Source: Actinomycetes bacterium
GTDB taxonomy: Bacteria; Actinomycetota; Actinomycetes; Propionibacteriales; Propionibacteriaceae
Length of the DNA: 64,000 bases
Assembly (NCBI GenBank): GCA_023392635.1
Contig: JAEVYS010000062.1
Coordinates: forward strand, 46,343 to 110,342
Direction: 5' to 3'
Shown: piece after piece, positions 25,766-35,041 of the stretch
Layout of the letters: every line of letters begins with the position of its first letter
How positions within the stretch are numbered: the first letter of the stretch is position 1
Notes under the pieces: model-generated
What the model was told of the DNA's origin: nothing
What the model saw: only the letters and a program-made list of their open reading frames with translations
Databases searched by the model: none
Position numbers and translations under genes: made by a program

Positions 25766-26746
25766 ATGGCTCGCCACAAACCTGCTCCCGCATCTGCCCG
25801 TCCTGCGCCCGGCTCCGAGTCCGAGACGCCCACGCAGATCCCGCCCAGAGGCTGGGTGGAGATCGCCAGGCGCGGGTGGAAGGAGTCGTCGATCGACCAG
25901 GTGCCGCTCCTCGCCGCGGGCGTCGCCTTCTTCGGCTTCCTCGCACTGTTCCCTGCGCTGATCGCCTTCACCCTGATCTGGGGCCTGGTGGCTGACCCCG
26001 CGCAGATGAGCAGCCAGGCTTCCGGGCTCCTGGCCTCGCTGCCCCCTGACGCACGGTCGCTGCTCGAGGGCCAGCTCCAGCAACTCGCTTCGGCACCGGC
26101 GCAGAGCCTGGGCTGGGGGCTGGTGTTCGCCCTGCTCGTCGCGCTGTGGAGCGCCTCGGGCGGTGTGGGCAACCTGGTGACAGCGATCAACGTGGCCTAC
26201 GACGAGGAGAAGAAGCGGGGCTTCGTGAAGGACAAGCTGATCGCGCTGGGCCTGACGGTGGGCGCGATCGTGTTCATGGTCCTGATCGTGGGGCTCGTCG
26301 CGGGCGTGCCCGTGGTGTTCGACCTGATCGGCCTGGGTGGCGGCTGGCGCTGGCTCGCCGAGGCGGCCCGCTGGCTCCTGCTCGCCGTGCTGATCATGCT
26401 CGCCCTCGCCGTGCTGTATCGCGTCGCTCCCGACCGGGATGCGCCGAAGTTCCGCTGGGTGTCGGTCGGTGCCGTGGTGGGCACGCTGCTGTGGCTCCTG
26501 GCGTCCGCCGGGTTCTCCCTGTACGTCACGCTGTTCGGCAACTACGCCAAGACCTATGGCGCGCTCGCCGGCGTGGTCGTGATGCTGCTGTGGCTGTGGA
26601 TCACGAGCTACGCGGTGCTGCTCGGAGCCGAGATCAACGCTGAGGCCGAGGAGCAGACGGTGAAGGACACCACGCGTGGTCCCGAGAAGCCGCTCGGCAG
26701 TCGGGGCGCGGTGAAGGCCGACTCGGTGCCCCCGGCGTCCGGCTAG
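25766..26746 (+). CDS. YihY/BrkB family inner-membrane protein
   Basis: 326 residues from ATG 25766 (AAGGGGAAG upstream). The cytoplasmic lead is Pro/Ala-rich, followed by five or six transmembrane segments. Family motifs are VPLLAAGVAFFGFLALFPALIAF, SASGGVGNLVTAINVAYDEEKKRGF and YAKTYGALAGVVVMLLWLW. BrkB/YihY proteins are widespread, with no agreed biochemical function; the old RNase BN name is a misassignment. It is probably monocistronic. Confidence 0.9.
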   Translation: MARHKPAPASARPAPGSESETPTQIPPRGWVEIARRGWKESSIDQVPLLAAGVAFFGFLALFPALIAFTLIWGLVADPAQMSSQASGLLASLPPDARSLLEGQLQQLASAPAQSLGWGLVFALLVALWSASGGVGNLVTAINVAYDEEKKRGFVKDKLIALGLTVGAIVFMVLIVGLVAGVPVVFDLIGLGGGWRWLAEAARWLLLAVLIMLALAVLYRVAPDRDAPKFRWVSVGAVVGTLLWLLASAGFSLYVTLFGNYAKTYGALAGVVVMLLWLWITSYAVLLGAEINAEAEEQTVKDTTRGPEKPLGSRGAVKADSVPPASG

Positions 26747-26814
26747 GGTCCAACCTCGGTTCGTCGGCCAGCAGACCCCCCGGCAGGATGCGATCATGAC
26801 GGCCGAGGGGGGAC

Positions 26815-27561
26815 ATGCGGGCGACAACGGCGGGTCGGCGGAGGCGCCGCGTCCTGGGAGGCTGGCTCGCGGCGGGGATCGTCGCTCTGTCGGTGCTGGC
26901 CGTCGCGGTCACCTGGTCGACGCTGGCCGGCCGGCTCGCACCGGGGGGACGTGAGCCCGGCAACACGCGGTTCACCAGTTCACCCGCAGAGGTCGCTGCC
27001 GCCCGGACGCAGCTCGCCGGCCTTCGGGTCGGGCCGCGACCCGGCCGCGTCGGCGGCTACTCCCGCGCCCGCTTCGGTGACGCCTGGACCGACACCGACC
27101 GCAACGGGTGCAACCAGCGCGACGACGTGCTGGTGCGCGACGTGCTGAAGGACCGCCCCTACCGGGTCGGCCGGCAGGGCACGTGCGACCACGACGTCCT
27201 GGCCGGCACCTGGAGCGACCCGTACAGCGGGGTCCTCGTCACCCTCACCGACGCCAAGGCGCAGTCGCAGGAGGTGCAGATCGACCACATCGTCGCGCTC
27301 GACGTCGCCTGGCGCTACGGCGCCTCCGCCTGGACCGACGCCCAGCGCCTCGCCTTCGCCAACGACCTCCGCGAACTGGTCGCCGTGGCCGGGCGCTCGA
27401 ACCAGGCGAAGGCGAACTCCGACGCGGCGCGGTGGCGTCCCGAGCGGCCGGCGCAGTGCGGCTACGCCGTGCGGTACGTCGCCGTGAAGGCCGCCTACGG
27501 TCTGGGCACCGATCCGGCCGAGGCCGGGGCGCTCGCTGCGATGCTGGACACGTGCGGCTGA
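26815..27561 (+). CDS. Secreted or membrane-anchored HNH/DUF1524 nuclease
   Basis: 248 residues. An Arg-rich start with one hydrophobic helix (about 13-36) acts as a signal or anchor. The HNH-type region is QIDHIVALDVAWRYGAS (D157, H158), with FANDLRELVAVAGRSNQAKANSDAARW supplying the later Asn residues. Conserved Cys residues (NGCNQRD, GTCDHD, PAQCGY) fit an oxidising extracytoplasmic setting. GAGGGGGG precedes the ATG. The family degrades DNA outside the cytoplasm, for example for nutrient use or competition. No immunity gene is adjacent. Confidence 0.85.
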   Translation: MRATTAGRRRRRVLGGWLAAGIVALSVLAVAVTWSTLAGRLAPGGREPGNTRFTSSPAEVAAARTQLAGLRVGPRPGRVGGYSRARFGDAWTDTDRNGCNQRDDVLVRDVLKDRPYRVGRQGTCDHDVLAGTWSDPYSGVLVTLTDAKAQSQEVQIDHIVALDVAWRYGASAWTDAQRLAFANDLRELVAVAGRSNQAKANSDAARWRPERPAQCGYAVRYVAVKAAYGLGTDPAEAGALAAMLDTCG

Positions 27562-27626
27562 GCCGATCCCGGCGACACGGCGGGCGCCGGTGGTAGCGTC
27601 GCACCAGGATCAACGAAGGTGCCGGC

Positions 27627-28898
27627 ATGCCTGGTTTCCCGCTCCCGCGATGCGCCCTCGGGGTGGCCACGGCGGCCACCCAGATCGAGGGCGGTCACGC
27701 CGACACGAACTGGCACCGCTGGGCTGACGCGGGAGGGATCCATGACGGCAGCTCGCCGGTGCGCGCCGCCGATCACTGGAACCGGGTGCCGCAGGACACC
27801 GCCCTGCTGGTCGAACTGGGGATCCGCCACTATCGGATGGGCGTGGAATGGGCGCGCCTCGAGCCGTCGCCGGGGCGCTTCGACGCCGGAGCGTTCGCGC
27901 ACTACCGCGACGAGCTCACCCGCCTGCGGGAGGCGGGGATCACGCCCCTCGTGACCCTGCACCACTTCAGCCTGCCGGGCTGGTTCGCCGATGCCGGGGG
28001 CTGGCTGTCCCCGGCGGCCGTGAGGACCTTCCTGCGCCTGGTGGAGAAGGTCGTGCGCGAGCTCGGTGACCTGGTGGACGAGTGGATCACGATCAACGAG
28101 ATCAACGTCCAGGCGGTCAAGGGATCGCTGTACGGCGAATGGCCGCCGGGGGAGAGGTCGTTCCCTCACACGATGGCGGTCATGCTGGCGCTGCTGGAGG
28201 CGCACATCCGGGCGTACCAGCTGATCCACCAGCTCCAGCCCGAGGCCCGGGTGGCGCCCGCCCACCACCTCCGCGTCTTCCGTCCCCGGCAGCGCCGCAA
28301 CCCGGTGCACGCGCTGTCGGCCGTCGCGACGCGCCACCTGTTCCAGGGCGCGGTGGTGCGGGCCGCAGCGACCGGCCGCTTCGTGGCGCCGCTCCGCGCG
28401 CCGCGCGGCGTACGGCCGGGGCGCTACACCGACTTCCACGCGATCAACTACTACACCCGCAACACGGTGCGTGGCATCGGCGACGAGATGGCCAGCGGGG
28501 TTCCGGTGAACGACCTGGGCTGGGAGGTGTACCCGGCCGGGTTGGTGGAGCTCGCCGCGTGGGTGCAGACCGTCTGCCCGGCGCCGGTCTGGATCACCGA
28601 GAACGGCACCGCCGACGCCGACGACACGTTCCGGTCCCGCTACCTCTACGAACACCTCCGGGCCATCGCCACCTCGCCGCTGCCCATCGAGCGGTACTAC
28701 CACTGGTGCTTCACCGACAACTGGGAGTGGGCCGAGGGGGAGTCGGCCCGGTTCGGCCTGGTCCACCTCGACTTCGACACGCAGGAGCGCACGATCCGCG
28801 AGTCGGGACGGTTCTACGCGGACATCATCGCCCGGTCCGGCGTCACCGCGGACGCCTACGATCGCTGGGTCGCCGGACAGCAGTACCCGATCGGCTGA
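27627..28898 (+). CDS. Glycoside hydrolase family 1 beta-glycosidase
   Basis: 423 residues with GH1 landmarks: FPLPRCALGVATAATQIEGG at the start, acid/base Glu158 in WITINEIN, and nucleophile Glu325 in WITENGTAD. The normally conserved TFNEP reads TINEI. There is no signal peptide, so the enzyme is cytoplasmic. It is followed after 10 bases by a GPH-type symporter, forming an uptake-and-hydrolysis pair for a beta-glycoside. GAAGGTG lies upstream of the ATG. Confidence 0.85.
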   Translation: MPGFPLPRCALGVATAATQIEGGHADTNWHRWADAGGIHDGSSPVRAADHWNRVPQDTALLVELGIRHYRMGVEWARLEPSPGRFDAGAFAHYRDELTRLREAGITPLVTLHHFSLPGWFADAGGWLSPAAVRTFLRLVEKVVRELGDLVDEWITINEINVQAVKGSLYGEWPPGERSFPHTMAVMLALLEAHIRAYQLIHQLQPEARVAPAHHLRVFRPRQRRNPVHALSAVATRHLFQGAVVRAAATGRFVAPLRAPRGVRPGRYTDFHAINYYTRNTVRGIGDEMASGVPVNDLGWEVYPAGLVELAAWVQTVCPAPVWITENGTADADDTFRSRYLYEHLRAIATSPLPIERYYHWCFTDNWEWAEGESARFGLVHLDFDTQERTIRESGRFYADIIARSGVTADAYDRWVAGQQYPIG

Positions 28899-28908
28899 GG
28901 GGGAGGCC

Positions 28909-30312
28909 ATGAGTGGAACGGAGCCGGGCGTCGCGCTCGCCGCGTCGCGCACCGACCGGCGCAACCTGTGGACGTTCGGGGTGGGCACCGTCGGGCGGGA
29001 CATGGTTTACACGCTGGTCAGCCTCTATCTGGTGTTCTTCCTCAGCGACGTGCTGAAGCCGCCACGCGAGGAGTTCCTGTGGGCGAGCTCGCTCATCCTG
29101 GTGGCGAGACTGTTCGACGCCGTCGCCGACATCGTGATGGGCGCCATCGTGGACAACACCCGGACGCGCTGGGGCCACTACAAGCCGTGGATCGCCGCGG
29201 GCGTGGTCGCGTCATCGATCGCCACCGTCCTGCTGTTCACCGACCTCGGGCTGACCGGGGCGGCCTTCGTGATCAGCTTCGCCGTCATCTACCTGCTGTG
29301 GAGCCTGTCGTGGACCGCCAACGACATCCCCTACTGGTCGTTGATGCCCGCCCTGACCATCGACCAGAAGCAGCGCGAACGGTTCGGGTCGCTCGCCAAG
29401 ATCTTCGCCACGATCGGCTTGTTCGTGGTGGTGGTGGCGGTGTTCCCGGCGACCGCGGCGCTCGAGGGCGCGGCGGGCAGTGCCACCGGCGCCTGGCTGT
29501 GGTTCGCCATCGGGGTCGTGGCGATCATGCTCTGCAGCCAGTCGGTGACCCTGTTCGGGGTCAAGGAGCCGCCGATCGTCGTCGAGCAGGAGCGCACCAG
29601 CATCCGCGAGCTCGGCCGGGTCGTGCTGGGCAACGACCAGCTGCTGTGGACGGCGATCGCCATGGTGCTGTTCATGACCGGCTACCTCAGCACCACCACG
29701 TTCGGCAGCTACTTCTTCAAGTACGTGTACCAGGACGAAGGGATGTACTCGCCGTTCGCTGCGGTTCTGGTGGCCAGCCAGCTGATCGGCTACGCGATCT
29801 TCCCGGCGCTGTCGAAGCGGTTCAGCCGGCGCACGCTCTACACGGCGGCGACGGGCCTCATCCTCGCCGGGTACCTGGTGTTCTTCCTCAGCCCGATGCA
29901 GATCGGGTTCATCGCCGCGGCCGGATTGTTGCTGTTCATCGGCGACTCCTTCATCACGCTGCTGATGCTGGTCTTCCTCACCGACACGATCGAGTACGGG
30001 CAGTGGAAGCTGGGACGTCGCAACGGCGCGGTGACCTTCGCGCTGCAGCCGTTCATCAACAAGGTGGGCGCGGCGCTGTCCACCCAGATCGTTGCGGTGG
30101 CCGTCGTGATCGCCGGGGTGAACCCCGACCGCCCCGCCGACACCTCGGCAGCGGGCCTGCTCACCATCAAGATCGGCATGCTGGTGGTGCCGCCGGTCCT
30201 GATCGTGATCAGCTATCTGATCTACCGCGCGAAGTACCGCATCGACGAGGCGTTCTACGCGCGCATCGTCGCCGACCTGCGCGAACGCGGGGAACTGCGG
30301 CCCGCGCCCTGA
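28909..30312 (+). CDS. Glycoside-pentoside-hexuronide (GPH) cation symporter
   Basis: 467 residues with about 12 transmembrane helices. Family signatures include GVGTVGRDMVYTLVSLYLVFF, ARLFDAVADIVMGAIVDNTRTRWGHYKPWI and SWTANDIPYWSLMPAL. It belongs to the MelB/XylP/UidB group, which imports glycosides with H+ or Na+. Co-transcription with the GH1 enzyme suggests it imports that enzyme's substrate. The stop lies 9 bases from the convergent SerA-like gene. Confidence 0.9.
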   Translation: MSGTEPGVALAASRTDRRNLWTFGVGTVGRDMVYTLVSLYLVFFLSDVLKPPREEFLWASSLILVARLFDAVADIVMGAIVDNTRTRWGHYKPWIAAGVVASSIATVLLFTDLGLTGAAFVISFAVIYLLWSLSWTANDIPYWSLMPALTIDQKQRERFGSLAKIFATIGLFVVVVAVFPATAALEGAAGSATGAWLWFAIGVVAIMLCSQSVTLFGVKEPPIVVEQERTSIRELGRVVLGNDQLLWTAIAMVLFMTGYLSTTTFGSYFFKYVYQDEGMYSPFAAVLVASQLIGYAIFPALSKRFSRRTLYTAATGLILAGYLVFFLSPMQIGFIAAAGLLLFIGDSFITLLMLVFLTDTIEYGQWKLGRRNGAVTFALQPFINKVGAALSTQIVAVAVVIAGVNPDRPADTSAAGLLTIKIGMLVVPPVLIVISYLIYRAKYRIDEAFYARIVADLRERGELRPAP

Positions 30313-30321
30313 GCGGCGTCC

Positions 30322-31521
30322 TCACAGGGTGATCACGGTGACGTCGATGACCGACTCGTGGTCCTTGATGGCGGTCAGCAGCGACTCCTCGATCGTTCCC
30401 TCGATGTTGATCCGCGCCACGGCGGCGTGCGCACCCTCGAAGATCACGTTCTGCATCTCCTGCACGTTGATGCCCGCGGCGCTGAGGGCGTCGAGGGTGT
30501 GGGCCAACGTGCCGGGGCGGTCGAGATGGCGCACGACGATCGACGACGTCGCAGGGGTCTTCGTGGCGAGGTTCACCACGTTGGGCACCGTTCCGGTCTC
30601 TGCGAAGACGCGCACGATCCGGACGGCCTCCGCGGCGATGGCCTCCTGCGCCTGATCGGTGGACGCGCCGATGTGGTGGGTGCCGTAGACGCCGGGGAGG
30701 CTCGCGATCGCCGAGATGAACTCGCCGGTACCGCCGGCGGGCTCGTTGGCGAAGACGTCCAGGCCGGCCCGGAGCTTCTTGGACTGGATCGCCGCAGCCA
30801 GTGCGGGCTCGTTGACGACCTCCCCGCGCGAGGTGTTGATGAAGAACGCACCGTCCCTCATCGCGGCGAAGAACGGCGCGTCCAGCATGCCGCGGGTCTC
30901 GTCGTTGAGGGCGACATGGACGCTGACGATGTCGGCGGCCGCCGCCACCTCCAGCGGTGAAGCAGCCAGGGTGACGCCGAGTTCGGCGGCAGCCTCCGGG
31001 GTCAGGCTGCGGCTCCAGGCGACCACTTTGAGGCCGAACCCCCTGGCCCTGGGGATCATCTCCCGGCCGATCCCGCCGACCCCGATGAGGCCGAGCGTAC
31101 GGCCGTACAGCCCGCGTGCGCGGGAGTACTCCGCCTTGTTCCAGCGGCCGGCGCGCAGGTCGGCCACCCCGTCGGCGATGCGGCGGTCGAGCGCGGTGAT
31201 CAGCCCGAACGCGAGCTCGGCGACGGCGATCGAGTTCTTGCCCGGACAGTTGGACACGTAGATGCCGAGCCGGGACGCCGCGGCGACGTCGATCGTGTTG
31301 TACCCGGCGCCCGCGCGGACGACCAGCTTCAACGGCCCCGCGGCGAGGGCCGCTTCGGTCACCTTCGTGCTCCTGACCACGAGGACGTCGGGCGCCCGGG
31401 CCGCGATCTCGTCGACGAGGGCCTGGTCCTTCAGCGTGGGGGAGAACACCACCTCGCACCCGGCGGCGGCGAGGCCGTCGATGCCCGATTGTTCGAACTG
31501 GTCAGCAACGAGTACACGCAT
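30322..31521 (-). CDS. serA: D-3-phosphoglycerate dehydrogenase-like protein with ACT domain
   Basis: 399 residues of the D-2-hydroxyacid dehydrogenase family. The NAD motif is GLIGVGGIG. The catalytic Arg is in NTSRGEVVNE, Glu follows in the DVFANEP region, and His in THHIGAST. The C-terminal ACT domain (VVRHLDRPGTLAHTLDALSAAGINV) suggests serine or other amino-acid feedback. It resembles the short SerA type without the ASB domain. The first committed step of serine synthesis is the best assignment; a related hydroxyacid is possible. Confidence 0.82.
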   Translation of the reverse strand: MRVLVADQFEQSGIDGLAAAGCEVVFSPTLKDQALVDEIAARAPDVLVVRSTKVTEAALAAGPLKLVVRAGAGYNTIDVAAASRLGIYVSNCPGKNSIAVAELAFGLITALDRRIADGVADLRAGRWNKAEYSRARGLYGRTLGLIGVGGIGREMIPRARGFGLKVVAWSRSLTPEAAAELGVTLAASPLEVAAAADIVSVHVALNDETRGMLDAPFFAAMRDGAFFINTSRGEVVNEPALAAAIQSKKLRAGLDVFANEPAGGTGEFISAIASLPGVYGTHHIGASTDQAQEAIAAEAVRIVRVFAETGTVPNVVNLATKTPATSSIVVRHLDRPGTLAHTLDALSAAGINVQEMQNVIFEGAHAAVARINIEGTIEESLLTAIKDHESVIDVTVITL

Positions 31522-31527
31522 GACGAC

Positions 31528-31533
31528 AACCTA
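31528..31533 (-). promoter_or_regulatory. -10 element TAGGTT, leaderless start for the SerA-like gene
   Basis: On the minus strand TAGGTT ends 6 bases before the ATG at 31521, and there is no SD sequence. Confidence 0.5.
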
Positions 31534-31736
31534 TTGCTGCACGGGCCCGTCCGTCCGTGCGCACGGGCTGTTGGTGGCCGAGGTGCGCATCGTGTACCAA
31601 GCACGGGACCGAACGCGTAACCCATTGAGGCACCAAGTCCGTGCCCCGGCTTGTACGGCGCGGTGACCCGGCCCACCCTTGGATCGAGGCCGTGCGCGCG
31701 ACCGGCCCCCACCCCGAGCGAGGAGGATGTCGACGC

Positions 31737-32345
31737 ATGACGATCGTGCCGGCCGAGGTCCACCCGCCGTCGGCGGCGGAGCGCGGAAGCGCTCCCGCCG
31801 GCGGCTCGCTCCCGTTGGTGAGCGTGAACCGCGTCCGGTTCAGCCGTCCGCCGAGCACACCGGACGGGGCGCTGCGCGACCTGGACGCCGAGGTGGAGCT
31901 GTCCGGTGCGGGAGACCCGGAACCGCGGGTCGTGGGCCGGGTCCGCGGTCGGCTCGGCTGGCTCGCCTGGCTCCCCGAGCACCTCGACAGCGCTCCGGAC
32001 CCGGACAGCGCACACGTGATCGGCACGGCGATCCGGGTGGGCAACTACCTGTCGGCCGAGCTCGGTGCGCCGATCGAGTCGGTCCTGATCGTCGAGGACC
32101 TCTGGCTGGACCCGCCCTGGCGGGGAGCCGGCGTCGCCGCCACGGTCGCCGAGCAGCTGATCGACCTGCTGCTGCTGACCCCTGAGTTCACCCTCGTGCT
32201 CGGATTCGTCGAGTCCCCGGCCGGTCCGCCCACGGGCCCGGCGCCGACCGGCACGCACGCGGGCGCGGAGGAGTACCGGGCGGCCGGCTTCGAGCGGTGG
32301 CTCGGCGGGAACGCCTGGTTCCTGCGTCCCGTCCCGGGGGAGTGA
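31737..32345 (+). CDS. GNAT-like acetyltransferase-fold protein
   Basis: 202 residues from ATG 31737, with AGGAGG 10 bases upstream. The segment VLIVEDLWLDPPWRGAGVAATVAEQLIDLLL resembles the GNAT acetyl-CoA-binding strand and helix (motif A, R/Q-x-x-G-x-G/A). It is followed by a FTLVLGFVESPAG strand and YRAAGFERW. The first 60 residues are Pro/Ala-rich and poorly conserved. Assignment rests on that core only; the substrate is unknown. Confidence 0.55.
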   Translation: MTIVPAEVHPPSAAERGSAPAGGSLPLVSVNRVRFSRPPSTPDGALRDLDAEVELSGAGDPEPRVVGRVRGRLGWLAWLPEHLDSAPDPDSAHVIGTAIRVGNYLSAELGAPIESVLIVEDLWLDPPWRGAGVAATVAEQLIDLLLLTPEFTLVLGFVESPAGPPTGPAPTGTHAGAEEYRAAGFERWLGGNAWFLRPVPGE

Positions 32346-32411
32346 CCGCAGGCACGACGCGAAGGTCGGGGTCGCCCCGCTCAGTCGCCGCCGTGGCACG
32401 ATGGGCCGGAC

Positions 32412-34931
32412 ATGAGACTCAGCGACCTGGTGCCCGCCGGCGGCGCCGCAGACCCTGACCGGTTGTACGAGGCCTTCGTCGGCTGGGCTGCCGCGGACGG
32501 CCTCACGCTGTACCCGCACCAGGACGAGGCGGTCATCGACATCCTGACCGGCGCCAACGTCATCGTGACGACCCCCACCGGGTCGGGCAAGTCACTGATC
32601 GCGACGGCGGCCCACTTCGCCGCCCTTGCGTCGGGCGCCCGCAGCTACTACACCGCACCGATCAAGGCGCTGGTCAGCGAGAAGTTCTTCGCCCTGTGCG
32701 CGGTCTTCGGAGCGGCGAACGTGGGCATGGTCACCGGCGACGCCTCCGTGAACCCCGAGGCGCCGATCGTCTGCTGCACCGCCGAGATCCTCGCCAACAT
32801 CGCCTTGCGCGAGGGACGGACGGCGGCCGTAGACCAGGTGGTGATGGACGAGTTCCACTTCCTCGCCGACCGCGACCGCGGCTGGGCCTGGCAGGTGCCG
32901 CTCGTGGAGCTGCCGCAGGCGCAGTTCGTCATCATGTCGGCGACGCTCGGCGACATGAGCGACACCGCGGCGGGTCTCGAACGCCGGACCGGCCGCCCCG
33001 CCACTATCGTCGGCGGTGCCGTCCGCCCGGTGCCGCTGGTGTACTCGTGGGCGGTGACCCCGGTCCATGAGACGATCCAGGTCCTCATCGACGCGCGGCA
33101 GGCGCCGGTGTACGTGGTGCACGCCACGCAAGGCAGCGCGGTGGACCGGGCCCAGGCGCTGATCAGCTCCGGCATCGTCGATCGCAGCCACCGGTCAGCC
33201 CTCGTCGAGGCGCTGCGCGGCTTCCGGTTCTCGGGGGGCTTCGGCCGCACTCTTTCGACGCTGCTGCACGCAGGCATCGCGGTCCACCACGCCGGCATGC
33301 TGCCGCGCTATCGGCGGCTGGTGGAGACCTTGGCCCAGCGCGGGCTGCTGACGGTGATCTGTGGCACCGACACGCTCGGCGTCGGGATCAACGTCCCGAT
33401 CCGGACGGTGCTGTTCGCGTCCCTGGCCAAGTTCGACGGCCGACGCTCCCGGGTGCTGCGCAGCCGCGAGTTCCATCAGATCGCGGGACGCGCGGGCCGG
33501 CCCGGCTTCGACACCGTGGGCTACGTCGTCGCCCAGGCGCCTGACCACGAGGTGGAGAACACCCGGATCCTGGCGAAGTTCGCCGACGATCCGAAGAAGC
33601 TGAAGAGCGTCCGGCGCAAGAAGCCGCCGGAGGGCTTCGTCAACTTCACCGAGGCCACCTTCACCCGCCTGATCGAGTCCGAGCCCGAACCGCTCCACGC
33701 GCGGATGCGGATCACCCACGCGATGCTGCTCAACCTGCTGCAGCGCGACGAGGACACCGGCACCGCGCTCGCTGCGCTGGTCGACTCGTGCACGCCCGAG
33801 CGCCCGCAGCGACAGCGCCTGCTGCGCCGCGCCGCCGCGATGGGGCGGTCGCTGCTCCGTGCCGGGGTGGTCACCCGGCTCGACCGGCCGACACCCGGCG
33901 GACGCCGCTACGCCCTCGCCATGGACCTGCAGTCCAACTTCGCCCTGAACCAGCCCCTGAGCGCCTTCGCCCTGGCCGCGATCGGCCAGCTCGATCCCGA
34001 CGACCCGGGCTACGCGCTCGATGTGGTGAGCGTGATCGAGGCCACCCTGGAGGATCCGAAGGTCATCCTCCTGTCGCAGCAGTTCAAGGCTCGCGGCGAG
34101 GCGGTGGCCGAGCTCAAGGCCGACGGCTACGACTACGAGGAACGCCAGGAACTCCTCGACGACGTGAGCTGGCCGCGTCCGCTCGCCGAACTGCTCGAAC
34201 GGGTCTACCTCGCAGAGCTGGCGGTGCACCCGTGGCTGGCGGAGAGTCCGGTGAGTCCGAAGGCGGTCGTGCGCGACCTGTTCGAGCGGGCCATCACCTT
34301 CGGCGAGTACGTCGGCTTCTACAAGCTGCAGCGCAGCGAGGGCCTGTTGCTGCGCTACCTGTCCGACGCCTACCGCGCCCTTCGCCAGACGGTCCCGGAA
34401 AGCGCTCGCACCGAGGAACTCGAGGACCTGGTCGAATGGCTGGGCGAGGTCACCCGCCTGGTCGACTCCTCGCTCCTGGACGAGTGGGAGTCGCTCGCCG
34501 GGCTCTCTTCCGGGGCCTCCCCGGAGGATCCGCTCCCGCCGCGGCAGACGGTCACCAGCAACCTGCGCGCGTTCCGGGTGCTGGTGCGCAACGCGATGTT
34601 CCGCAGGGTGGAACTGGCCTCGGCCGACGACCTGGACGGACTCGTGGCGCTCGAGCCCGGCGGGCCGATGACCCGGACGCGCTGGGACGAGGCGCTGGAC
34701 CGGTACTGGGACGAGCACGACGACCTTCCCACCGACGCGGACGCCCGCGGGCCGTCGCTGCTGGTGATCACCGAGGAGGGCCGCACGTGGCACGTCCGAC
34801 AGATCGTCGACGATCCCGACGGTGACCACGACTGGTCGATCACCGCCCGCATCGACCTCGACGAATGCGAGGACGCCGGCGAGCTCGTCGTGCACACCGT
34901 CGGCTTCGCGAGGCTGGACGGAGCCGCCTGA
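32412..34931 (+). CDS. Ski2-like DEAD/DEAH-box helicase with DUF3516 domain
   Basis: 839 residues. Walker A is TTPTGSGKS (about 53-61), motif Ia is YYTAPIKALVSEK, motif II is MDEFH, motif III is IMSATLG. The second RecA domain carries HAGMLPRYRR, TDTLGVGINVPIRTV and the motif VI region REFHQIAGRAGRPGF. The C-terminal half is the DUF3516 domain of actinobacterial members. It is probably a 3'-5' RNA helicase acting in RNA turnover; this is inferred from Ski2/Mtr4 relatives. Confidence 0.9.
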   Translation: MRLSDLVPAGGAADPDRLYEAFVGWAAADGLTLYPHQDEAVIDILTGANVIVTTPTGSGKSLIATAAHFAALASGARSYYTAPIKALVSEKFFALCAVFGAANVGMVTGDASVNPEAPIVCCTAEILANIALREGRTAAVDQVVMDEFHFLADRDRGWAWQVPLVELPQAQFVIMSATLGDMSDTAAGLERRTGRPATIVGGAVRPVPLVYSWAVTPVHETIQVLIDARQAPVYVVHATQGSAVDRAQALISSGIVDRSHRSALVEALRGFRFSGGFGRTLSTLLHAGIAVHHAGMLPRYRRLVETLAQRGLLTVICGTDTLGVGINVPIRTVLFASLAKFDGRRSRVLRSREFHQIAGRAGRPGFDTVGYVVAQAPDHEVENTRILAKFADDPKKLKSVRRKKPPEGFVNFTEATFTRLIESEPEPLHARMRITHAMLLNLLQRDEDTGTALAALVDSCTPERPQRQRLLRRAAAMGRSLLRAGVVTRLDRPTPGGRRYALAMDLQSNFALNQPLSAFALAAIGQLDPDDPGYALDVVSVIEATLEDPKVILLSQQFKARGEAVAELKADGYDYEERQELLDDVSWPRPLAELLERVYLAELAVHPWLAESPVSPKAVVRDLFERAITFGEYVGFYKLQRSEGLLLRYLSDAYRALRQTVPESARTEELEDLVEWLGEVTRLVDSSLLDEWESLAGLSSGASPEDPLPPRQTVTSNLRAFRVLVRNAMFRRVELASADDLDGLVALEPGGPMTRTRWDEALDRYWDEHDDLPTDADARGPSLLVITEEGRTWHVRQIVDDPDGDHDWSITARIDLDECEDAGELVVHTVGFARLDGAA

Positions 34932-35041
34932 GCGCGCACCGGCGAGAACCTCGTGCGTCGCCGCCGACCGAGTTCGGCGCCCGCTGGCGCGTCGGGGCGG
35001 GTGGTCGCTCGTCGAGGCTGGACGATGGACGCGTGGAACTG

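Noticed and set aside
33195..34895. 566-codon open frame on the minus strand
   Set aside because: Antisense to the helicase, whose motifs are complete.
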